Below, one piece after another: positions 12,000 through 24,772 of a DNA stretch of 53,497 nucleotides. Source of the DNA: Pigoraptor vietnamica. Lineage: Eukaryota; Opisthokonta; Filasterea. Location: the NCBI GenBank assembly GCA_943704525.1, contig CALSCQ010001022.1, positions 1-53,497 on the forward strand, given 5' to 3'. Each line of letters starts with the position of its first letter. Within the stretch, counting starts at the first letter, position 1. The position numbers and the translations under genes are program-made. The notes below the pieces were generated by a model. The model was not told the origin of the DNA. It did not search any database and saw only the letters and a program-made list of their open reading frames with translations.

Positions 12000-12430
12000 T
12001 CTTCTTCAGCCCCAACCCCGCGGGGAAGGGGCCGAGCCGCTCAAAAAAAAAAAACTTCGCTCCCTCCACAATTGCGTCGAGTCAGCGAATGGCTTGTGCA
12101 GCGGTTTTCACCATCGATCGAAGTCCCCAAAAACTCAACGCTCCACAAGCATAGGACCAGACCGACCGCTATTCTGTGTGCCTTCGTGCAAGCCCTTTCC
12201 CTTCTGCTTTCGTCTCTTCACGAGTGGATGTGCCCGCAGCGCTGAAATCGCAGACACGCCAACTGGCGGTTTGTCCCCGTTCAAATCCAGATTTGGCGCC
12301 CGGTCACCCACGGTTCACTGTCGCTCTCACGGCAAAATCGTCAAGCAGCCGTCTTCACGACAGACGAGCGAAAGGCAGCCCGGTACTCGAACACAAAGCC
12401 GCGCAGTGTCCGTTGCCGCCAACAAGGACA
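12000..12430. promoter_or_regulatory. Divergent intergenic region
   Basis: 431 bp between the start codons of the GPHR gene (minus) and the lysine-rich protein gene (plus). It probably holds both promoters. No specific element or further gene is recognised. Confidence 0.35.
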
Positions 12431-13521
<1,091 letters not shown>

Positions 13522-13863
13522 CGCTGGTGCCCTTCCCTAACGCTTTGTTGTGGCACGGTGTCACATCTTATAATCGAAGCCTAACGCGGATGCCTTCCAT
13601 CGCCCGGGTGTTCGTCGCAGCACGCAAGCTGCCGTTGTTCGTTCGCTCATTCAGTTGTTGCAAGCTGCGGACTAGCATTGGGAACCGGCGAAATTGTCGG
13701 CTCGGTGCTGGTATTGCCGGCCTCCCGTGCGACCCCCGCCCGAAGAGGAGTCACAGCACGCTTGGGCATCTCACATGTGCGTCCATGCAATGAACGAGCA
13801 CTGCGCATGGACATCCCGCGTTTCTTAACCTTTTAGTGTGAATAGGTCATCCCGCGAGTGCCG
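13522..13863. other. Convergent intergenic region, nothing recognised
   Basis: 342 bp between the stops of the lysine-rich protein gene and the minus-strand TMEM144 gene. It should contain both 3' untranslated regions. No repeat or gene seen. Confidence 0.4.
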
Positions 13864-15844
<1,981 letters not shown>

Positions 15845-16037
15845 CGTGGCGTGTGCAACGCACAAATCGAGATAGCACGCAAAGTGCACGAAGGAGAGGA
15901 CAAGGGCTTTCGTTCCTCGGTGAGTCTCTCTGAGCACGAGCACGTCCTTTGAACCGCGCAGTTCAGTGGCACGTAGAAAACGTCGGCGGCGGCCCCACGT
16001 GACGAACGAGCCAATGGGAAGGAGGACAATCACGCAT

Positions 16038-16153
16038 TGAGCGCATCATGATAAGAAACGGACACAAATTCTATATCATGGCGAGCCAAATTAAATGTTT
16101 CACGCTCCTAACGAGCTCATCATGTAATGAAGATATATTTCATGATGAGCCTC
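16038..16153. repeat. Hairpin-rich dispersed repeat, copy 1
   Basis: 116 bp about 90% identical to 20151-20264. It starts TGAGCGCATCATGATAAG and ends CATGATGAGCCTC. It contains two imperfect hairpins: ATCATGATA/TATCATG at the left and a perfect 9-bp pair CTCATCATG/CATGATGAG at the right. It lies upstream of the TMEM144 start and downstream of the F-box/ARM stop. Confidence 0.9.
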
Positions 16154-16371
16154 AGCACGTTTAGACTGAAATCGTAAAATCGATCCGCCCTGCGTGCAAC
16201 ATACAAAATAAGGCCACAGACTGTCAGTGAGACGCATAAGTCACCGTGCGCAACCTGCAAGGACTTGACCCGAGCGCACACCTTTCCAAAACACACAGTA
16301 AAATTACGACGCGGACTGCAAGCGCGTGTATTTGCACGAAGTATGCGCCGGCTCACGCAGATGACTGACTC

Positions 16372-19300
16372 TCAGCCGGCGATCAGCTTGTCCTCCAAAT
16401 CGTCGACCGCAGCAACGGCCGCCACGGACACATCCCCCTCGCCCCTCTGCAACCACTGGCGCAGTAACCCCAGAGTGTGACACGTGTCCCCGACAAGGGT
16501 GGCGCGCGTGCTGCCATCCAACGAACACAGCGCGAACACGGCCGCGGCGCCCACAACAGCCGCATAATCGCCGACCGGCATGCCCGCACCAGCCAGCAGC
16601 CCGCCCCGCGCGACGGCCACGAGCACTGCGTGCGAAACGCGCGCCACGCGCAACGCCGTCTCGTCGTTCGTGACGGTCCCTTCCACTCTCTCGGCTGCCG
16701 GCGGCTGGCCTGCAGGGGCCACCGCCATCACTGTCCGCGCAAGCAACTCTCCGCTTGCCCTCACGGCCGGCACCGCATCACCCGCGGCGACGATCGAGCG
16801 CACTTTCTCCCTGTCGTTCGCCGGTTGGTTCGACGCCGCCGGCGCTTCCTTGGACTTGGCCCTTCCCTTTTTCTTCTTGACAGGCGGCGGCGGCTTCACC
16901 TTCGTGGACAAAGCGTCGAGCACCGCCAGTGCGCACGTCGCCGATGGGGTTGCCCTTGCGCCACGGTGCCCACTGCACGTTGTGCGCAACAGGAGAGCGG
17001 CGGCGCCCGCAAGGCCCGGACAGCACGCCAGCTTGACGGTGTTCCACAGAGCATCCCTTTCAAGACATGCGACGCAATCCGACAGCGCCGAATCCACGGC
17101 GTCCGGACGCCCGCCGTCCTCGCCCGCTGCCACGAGTTCGCAAAGAGCTTCGGCGAGGGCCGCGTGAATATTCGCCTCGTATTGAAGGTTATCCTGCACA
17201 CCCACGCGTGCTTGCACGCCGCGCTCTCGAAAGAGCCCTGTCCTCAGCGTCGCCGACAGAAACGCAAAGCCGCCGCCGGCGCGGCCGACTGCCACGGCGC
17301 CTCCTGGGGCTCCGAACACGTCCGTGGCTGTGCCCCACAGCAAGCAGGGTGCGCGGACCATGTACACCCCCAACGCCGTTAGCACGGCTGCATCAACAGG
17401 GCTGCCATGATTCTCAGGCCTGAACTCGTACGCAAGCGCGGCGGCCGCGGCTAGTTCGGGGTCCTGGAGGTGGCGTTTCACCGCCTGCACGACGCGTGCG
17501 TTAACATTCTCCTCGTCGAGGCCAGACGATGGGATTAGGGGCTCACCGGCGAGCAGTAGGCTCATTAACCATTCCTGCTTCAGATCTGTGTCGATGTACC
17601 GCCGGTACACTCGTCTCGCCACGTCCCACATGTCCTCCGCCTTCACGAGCGCAGGCGCGCCGGGGCCTCCGTCGCGCGCGTACCGAGCGAGGCTTCGAAG
17701 CGGACGCCACGCATCGTAGTCCAACCAGTGGAGCAAAAGCGAGAGAGAGTCGGCGAGGCGCTCCATTACAAAGTCCATTACGCCAGCATCTAAGAGCACC
17801 TGCGCACAGCCCCTGTCAATGTCCGCCAGCGCGGAGAGAAGGCTCATAGGTCCATTCGTAGAAAACTCCGTCGCGTCGAGGGGACTGTGTCGCGCGAGGG
17901 CCATAGCCACGTCTGCAGCAGGTCGCACCCACGACGTCCTAAAAGTTGGAGATAAAAGCGGCGACCCTTTAGTGAGCCGCGGAGGGGTTGAACCTCCATA
18001 TGAATATGAGGGGGTATAGCGGGGTCTGGAAGAGAGTTCCACACTCGGAGAGCCACGGCTAAGCCGCTGGGCGTTTTACTCCATAGAGAGATCTTCCTCG
18101 AACACGTTGATAGACGTGTCAAATCGCACATCCCATCCATCCTTCTCGTATACGTCCGACCCGACGGCGTACGCGCAGAAGGACATAAACTTGACGGCGG
18201 GTTTCAGAACAGCGACGCTGTCGGGCCACTCGCGTGCCACGAGAAGTACGTCGAGTACTAGCTGCTCGAGCTGGAGTGCTTCCCACAAGTCGCGCCCACG
18301 ATTGTTCGACCGCTCCGGCGACATGTTGTTGGTTGCGTCGTATATGATTTCCAGGAGCAGGGAGATCGCCGCACCCACGCACGCAGGGGATCTGCCGATA
18401 GCCACGACGCACCCGCGGGCCACCTTCACCCAACCGGGCGTGCAAAGTTCTCCGACGCTGTTATCAAAATAGCCGCGCAAGAAATGCGCGTACGGCGTCA
18501 CCATTCGCTTGAGAGAGCGGAGTCCGTTGCGCATCAATTCGTCGTCCGCGGGAAAGGCCGCCATGGCGTCAAGGACGGCGTTCGCGAAATCGGCATCCCG
18601 GTAACGGTCGCTCGGCTGATGAGCCAGCGACCACCGACGGTTCGCGAGCGCACCGCAGCCGTGTCGCTGCACGCGAAGGTCCGAGGGCGACTCTCGCATC
18701 AACGCCGCCACCGCTGGCAAGAGACCAAAGACGGTCGCGTCCGTGCATCTGTGCACGGTCAGGCGCGGCACTCGCGCCAGCGGCGCCAACGACACTTGAC
18801 AGGGCCGGCGCTCGTCAAAGACGATGACCACGGCCGTCAGGTGGCGCGCCCACTCGAGGTCGGCGATGAGAATGCCCATGCAGCGGAAAGACGTCATGCC
18901 CGCTGTGTACGCGTCGAGCCCCGAAATTGGCTCGGGAGTGTTTGTGGGAGAAGTAAGAGTGGTAGCTTGAGAATTTGCTCGTGCGCACGCTGTGGCCGAG
19001 AGAGAACCACTTGAGCGAGACGGGGCCGAAATCGATGGTGGAGGGCGGTAAATGAAAAGCAAACCCAACGTTGTAACGGACGACGGGCGTCAGACAGCCG
19101 TCCGCAAGCCCCGGGGAGGCCCTATGCTCCAGCCTTTGAAACACCCCCTCGAAATAGCCGGACGCTTTGCGTACGTTTTCCAGCGTCAGAGAGTGGACGT
19201 GGGCGCCCTGCGGCAGCGGCAGGATGAAGAGGTGGTCCAACACGAGCGTGTGCACGCTGCCCAGGAACAGCGATGACACGTCCGTGACGCACTGTCGCTG

Positions 19301-20086
19301 CTCGATCGTGAGCGTGTGCACCGTCGCGAGAGGGCTGAGGTCGCGTACCTCTTCGCAACCCTCCAGAACGACCGCATGCACGTGCGCCAGCTGTTCGACC
19401 GACGTTAGAGCTCGGCAACACCGGATCTCTGCGCGAAGCAGCGACGCAACGTGCGGAAGGGAGCGCACGTTGTGGCACTCCAAAAGCGCTAGCTTGCGCA
19501 GCGTGGGACTTCCGGCAAGGCACGAGAGGTCGGTAACGCCGCAGTTCGCCAGCACGAGCGCGTCGATACCGCGGGCGAGCGGAGACACGTCCACGTTCGC
19601 TTCGATTCCAATGAGATCGACGCGACGGAATCCGCACGCGTACGACAACTGAAGCGCCGCCGCCGGCAGAGGTGCGAAGGGCTCGACTGTCTTGCACAGG
19701 TTACAATAGGCCAAGTAACAGTACCCCTCCGCCGCCGTTCCCACAAGCGACCCCACGTTCGCAGGGAGGCTGCAGCAGTCCCCGACGACCACCGTGACGG
19801 GGAGCGGCGCAAGGGGTCCGTCGAGAAGAGTGCTGCGCACGCGTGCACAAAATGCGGCGTCCACCGCCATTTCGCGCGCAATGCGTCGACGGAGACGGAC
19901 GGCGAGATCATCCGGCCACAGAGAGACGGCCGCGCGTCGCAGTCCGCGTGACACGCGCGCGAGATTGCGGCGGTCGGCGGGTCGCAGGAAGACGCCCACG
20001 TCGCCGAGCGCATCGACGGGCAGATCGTGAATGGACGCCATGGCAAGCGTGCGCGCGCGTTCCTTCGCGTGCGAGGAGGAGGACAC
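16372..20086 (-). CDS. F-box / leucine-rich / armadillo-repeat protein (ARABIDILLO-like layout)
   Basis: Three exons are proposed: 20086-18989, 18930-18080 and 17938-16372, phases 0 and 2, total 1171 residues. Exon 1 has an F-box near residues 18-60 (IHDLPVDALGDVGVFL...RRNLARVSRGLR), then leucine-rich units of the type VHTLVLDH/VTDLSCLAG. Exons 2 and 3 are helical repeat sequence with armadillo character (LLPAVAALMRES, LRSLKRMVTPYA, AISLLLEIIYDATNN, LLSALADIDRGC, VLLDAGVMDFVMERL). The second intron (GTAAAA...TTTTAG, 141 nt) joins two ORFs cleanly. The first (58 nt, GTGCGC...CCCGAG) is shorter than its neighbours; if it is not real, the F-box and ARM parts would be separate genes or a frameshift. 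F-box plus LRR plus ARM is the layout of plant ARABIDILLO proteins. Role inferred: SCF substrate adaptor. Hairpin repeats flank it on both sides. Confidence 0.7.
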
Positions 20087-20433
20087 TATGGTAGTGTGTG
20101 TTCCTCAAGGCCTGAAGGTCAGATTGATGACAGTCGTAAATTTGTGGCTCTGAGCGCATCATGATAAGAAACGGACACAAATTCTCTATCATGGTGAGCC
20201 AAATTGTAATGTTTCATCCTGATGAGCTCATCATGTAATGAAGATATATTTCATGTTGAGCCTCGAACTGATACGCGCTGCATTCGCGCCACTTTTTTTG
20301 ACAGCTTGGCGCACCGCATCCACTTGTGCTTTAACACAGTCGACATCACCTTTAAGCTATTCTTCATTCGCCTCACCCTCGTGCACACGGCCTGGAGAGG
20401 TGTCTCAAAGCCCGGGAAGTGAGCCGTTAAGAC
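20087..20433. promoter_or_regulatory. Divergent intergenic region holding repeat copy 2
   Basis: 347 bp between divergent start codons. A third of it is the hairpin repeat, so any promoter for either gene must overlap or lie next to the repeat. Confidence 0.4.
20151..20264. repeat. Hairpin-rich dispersed repeat, copy 2
   Basis: 114 bp in the same orientation as copy 1, 65 bp upstream of the F-box/ARM start codon. The right hairpin has one mismatch here (CTCATCATG with CATGTTGAG). Most differences from copy 1 lie in the middle spacer. Confidence 0.9.
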
Positions 20434-21727
20434 ATGGCGGACGCTAGCGGTGATGCCGCGACTACTCAACCGCTCTTCGCCGACAAGGATGCGGAAAAAA
20501 CCAACAGCGCACCTAAAGCCGTCGGACGCCCTGCGGCAGGGATACCCGCGGGATGCGAGAAGGGGCAGGTGCGCGCGGGTCCCAACGGCGAGATGATCGA
20601 CGTGTGGATTGAGCAACGGGTTCGAGCGGGTGGCGCGACCAAGGGGCACGTGGACAAGTACTACTATTTGGAGGCCTTCCCGCGCAATTCGTTGCGTTCG
20701 CTGAAGGAAATCCAGCGCCTCTTGGCGGCAGATTGGGCGATATATCAGGCGTGGTGCGGTCGGACGGGAAACACGACGAGCAGCACTGCGTCGGCGACGA
20801 CCCCCGCCGATGTCGCGCGCGTTAAGAAGATTGCTCGAACGACGGCAAAACCTGTCGCACCCTCGCAAAGGCGTGACGATGAGCCGGCGCCCGCGCGATC
20901 GATAGCCGCGCGATCGGGCGAGGAGGCATCGGCGGCGCCGAAGGCCAGCCGTGCCAAAGCAAAGACAACGGCGAAAAACCTCTCGGCATCTCCCGCGTCG
21001 GCGGCAGCATCTGTCCTCACGAGGCCCGAGTCGGGCGATGGCGAGGACCTCGACTCCAATCCGTTGTTCAGGAATCTCTACAAGAGCGTCTACGACCGCA
21101 TAATGGACGTGACCGACTATCGCCCGGTGACCCCGACAGCACAACGCGTTGCGCGCTCCATGTGGGCACAGTTTGGGCCGGAGCAGAGGGCGGTGAGTTG
21201 TGGTCGCAAAGTCTTCCGTTCGTATTTAGCCCTGAAAGGTGCTATGTGTGTGTGCAAAGTTCTCTACACTGTGTTATTCGGATTCTCTCTTCCTGGTGAA
21301 TGCAATTACGCCTGAATTTCGTTACCTTTTTCCCGTTTATTCTGACCTTTTGTGTGGGTGCCCATTGCAGCGCTACCACCCGGACCGACCCACAAGCGAT
21401 TACCCCGAGATCCACCTGACGATCCCCATCAAAAAGAGGAAAGCGGACGACGCGGGTCAGGGCATTGAAGCCGCGCAGTCGCCGGCGAAGCGCGCCGACA
21501 ACGACGAAAGCAACGCCGACGCGTCGTCTGCAGCTGAGCCTCAGGGAGTGACGACAGGCGAGAAGAAGCCGACGGCGCCGCGCAAGAAGGCGCGCACGAC
21601 GGCCGTCCCGATGTGGTGCAAGCGTGCGGGGTGCACGCGGCCGGCGCTGGATCTGGGGGCCAAGGGCGCGCTGTACTGCAGCGAGGACTGCGCCAACATC
21701 CAGGAGGCGGGTCCGTCGTCCACATGA
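20434..21727 (+). CDS. Putative chromatin protein: MBD/TAM-like, HMG-like and FCS-type zinc finger
   Basis: Two exons, 20434-21192 and 21371-21727, phase 0, 371 residues. Residues about 46-100 (DVWIEQRVRAGG...GHVDKYYYLEAFPRNSLRSLKEIQRLL) resemble the methyl-CpG-binding/TAM fold, with the basic start, the KYYY strand and the RS.KE...LL helix. The middle is Ala/Lys-rich and disordered. A segment across the intron, TAQRVARSMWAQFGPEQRARY, resembles helices 2-3 of an HMG box. The C-terminus has WCKRAGC...YCSEDC, a zinc-finger pattern similar to that at the start of the inversin-like protein in this window. Lysine-rich KKRK and RKKAR stretches could be nuclear signals. Domain calls are by eye and moderate; function inferred as DNA or chromatin binding. 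Confidence 0.65.
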
Positions 21728-21924
21728 GTGCGGCTGCCGAGTCGAAAGAAAAGTAAATGGAAGAAAAGAGAGTGAAATTGCCCGCGTGAAAGGCACACGT
21801 CATCAATCGCACTCGCAGGCGACTCGCAGCAAATTCCGATCCCACCGCAACAATTTTAAGTTTTTTCATCGCAACCGTTCGGGATCACTCTACTCTTTAT
21901 TAGAGTGAAAGCGGGCGCTTGGCC

Positions 21925-24235
21925 ATGGCGTCCGCGCCGTTCGCTGACGGCGCCACTGTGTGCGATTCGCTTTCGGCGTCCTCCGAGAGTGAAATCGACG
22001 ATGAAGAAGTGAGCCGTCTCCTTCTCGAGATCGAAGACATGTCGCTCCGCGCGGCATCCGACGAGAGCGGAGACGAGCGCCCGTCTGTGTTGCGCGCGAA
22101 GGGCAAAGGAGCGAATCCCTCGTTGCCTCCCAGTGTGGAAGGGAATGGCGCAAGTGCGGGCGACGGCGGCACGTGTGCTGCGGCAGGTGCCGCTACCGGC
22201 GCGAACGGTTACGACACGCACACGCGGCGCCTGCTTCGGCGCCCGAAAATGGACCCTCCTCGCGGTCATGTGCACGCCAACGGCGCGACCAGGGACGATA
22301 GATTTTCGCGCACAAACTCGAGTGGAGTTTTGTCCGTGTCCGCGCCGTGCTTCATCAACGCCCTCCCCGCGGAGCTGCTCGTCGACATTTTTGCGCGCCT
22401 TGATGTCGTCGAACTCTCGCGCACCGTTGCGCCGGTGTGCAGGCTCTGGCGCGACATTTCGCGTGACGGCTCCGCGCGTCGAAACTTTCAGATCGATCGT
22501 TGTCGCCTCGGTGGCCACCACGTGCGACCGACCGTGCTGATCGGCGTCCTTGCAACCTGCCCTCTTCTCGTCGAATTGAATCTCGCATGCTATTTTGCCG
22601 TGAGCGACGAGCTCGTCGACATTGTCTCGGCCACGTGTCCCAACTTGCGCGTCGTGGACATTTCGTTCGCGTCTGTGACAGCAGACGCCGTGCGATCCCT
22701 CACGCAGCACTGCAAACGCCTCACGAGCTTGAACGTGGAAGGGTGCTCGTCACTCTCGGCGGAAGCGTTGCGCGATGTGGCACAACTGCCGTATCTCAGG
22801 GACCTCAACCTCAGCCACTGCGTGCGCCTCCCCGAGGAAATGCTTGCGGGGTTCCTCGCCACCCGCGGCGACCACTCCCGTTGCGTGACAGGGCCGCCGC
22901 CTTTGCCAGGACGACGCGCCTCCGGAGAGACGACGCCCCACACTGACCTTCTCGCGAGCATGTTCCCGCCGGGTCGGCGACTGAGCGACGCGCAGTTTGG
23001 GGCAGAGGATGACGCGTGGACGGGCGAGGGGGAGAGTACACGCCCCATGTGGCAGCGGATGCTTCGCCTGCCGTCGGCGGGGCTGGTCTCCTTGAACCTG
23101 GACGGCATCGAAAATGTCGGCGATGACACTGTCTCGCTCATCGCATGCGGCTCGCATGCGACGCTGAGACATCTTGCTCTGGACGGAGCGGGACTTTCGG
23201 ACGCGGCGCTGGTTGCGATCGCGAACAAGGTGCCGAAGCTCCGCACGCTGTCTGTCTCGTTCTGCGAGTCGATGACTGACGCGGCCGTCGAGGCCATCGG
23301 GGCCAAGCTGCGATGCCTGCGCGTTCTCCGCCTGCGCAAGGGCGCCTTTTCGACCGAGGCCCTTGTGTCGATGTTTCTCTCGGTCGGTGCCGCCCTCGTG
23401 CACATCGACGTCAGCGAATGCCACACAATGGGGGACGCCGCCGTAGTCGCGATTGGAGGCACTTGCCATAAGTTGCGGCGGCTGAAGCTCGCGTGGTGCT
23501 GGTTGGTCACCGATCACGGCATTGCCGCGCTCGGCGAATGCACCGGAATGGAAGCGCTCGACGTCTGTGAGTTTACCGCACATTCTGAATGCGCTCGTGG
23601 GAGTTTTAGTTTCACTTTTCTATTTTTCTGTTGCATGTGTGGGTCAGTTTGCACGATATGTTCTGCCCAATACGTGTGCATGTGAACACGCTTTCGTGCG
23701 CTGAGACGATCCCTGCACCACAGGCGGCTGCCACAAGGTCACGGACCAGTCGCTCGCTTTTCTCGGTCGCTCAATGACCCACATTCGCTACCTCAACATC
23801 AAACAGTGCAACGCCGCGGGGCTTTCGGCGCCCTTCTCAGCACTCATTCCCGTTCCTGGCCTTACGCTCATCGACTATTACGACGTTCCCCATTTCATCG
23901 ACTCGGCGCGACCGCCACGCAAGCAGCAAAGCGAAGCGGACGCCGAAGCGGACTCGTCCGAGGCAAAATCGTCGGCGTCGCGCGCGCTTGCCGCCGCCAA
24001 ATCGAGGCGAAAAGAAGTCAGCGCCAGAGCGCGTACTACGTCGACAGGCAGTAACTCTGCCGGACGGCGCTCGTCGGCGACGGAGAGCGGATCCGACATC
24101 GAGAGTAGCGACGACAGCGAAGACTGGTCGGGAGCGACAGTGGAATCCGAAAGTGGGCGCCTTCGTGTAAGCGTCGGCGTAGTTGGTGCGGTAGAGTCCC
24201 CATTTGAGAAGCTGTGGGCGCTGCGGTGGAATTGA
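21925..24235 (+). CDS. F-box/LRR protein of the FBXL (AMN1-type) class
   Basis: Exons 21925-23566 and 23724-24235 join at a split Cys codon to give 717 residues. I chose ATG 21925; the frame is open slightly upstream but without another ATG. An acidic, low-complexity N-terminus precedes an F-box at about 145-185 (INALPAELLVDIFARLDVVEL...VCRLWRDI). Cysteine-containing LRRs follow (LVELNLACYFAVSDELV, LRVVDISFASVTADAV, LTSLNVEGCSSLSAEAL, LRTLSVSFCESMTDAAV, LRRLKLAWCWLVTDHGI, GGCHKVTDQSLAFL). These match the LxxLxLxxCxxITDxxL consensus of FBXL2/20-type proteins. A serine/acid-rich tail follows and the protein ends EKLWALRWN. By family it should bind Skp1 through the F-box and recruit a substrate through the LRR arc. 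The start lies 197 bp after the stop of the MBD-like gene. Confidence 0.88.
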
Positions 24236-24582
24236 CGGACTACGCACACGGCCACACGGCTACTACAATTCGAGTAAATTAATCTGCACTGTCCAAAGCC
24301 GTTCGGTTTGTCGTGGTGCAGCACGATGTAACAATTTTTGTTACGGAGAATGCGCAGAATTTACTCCAAATAAACCCGGATCGAGCCAAACCCCTGCCCC
24401 ATTTGTTGCGTGGGCATAGTCAATTTCGCTGTTCGGCTCGACAAGGTATTTGACTTTAAATGTCCATACATTCTCCATAGTAAATTGCTACTAAAGTAAT
24501 GTTTGACGAAATTGACGTGCCCGTTGTCCGCGTGTCGAGGCACCACCCACAACACACGCACACACACGCACGCTACACACAC

Positions 24583-24630
<48 letters not shown>

Positions 24631-24772
24631 GCACGCGACGGAGCCGTCGTCGGTTCGCACACGCACAAGAACTTCAGTGAATTCTGCTACAATTTCCTTC
24701 TCTGTTTTTCTTTCGCTTTTCTTTTTCGGCGGGCAAATCTTTCCTCTGCTGCCCTCGACGTCCGATTCAACA
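24236..24772. other. Intergenic region with CA microsatellite
   Basis: 537 bp between tandem genes. It includes a CTCCATAG motif (24474) and a CA tract (24553-24640). A pyrimidine-rich stretch (TTTTTC/TCTTTC) lies just before the next start codon. No gene seen. Confidence 0.4.
24553..24640. repeat. (CA)n microsatellite
   Basis: CA/CACG repeats upstream of the dihydropyrimidine dehydrogenase start codon, probably in its promoter or 5' leader. Confidence 0.95.
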
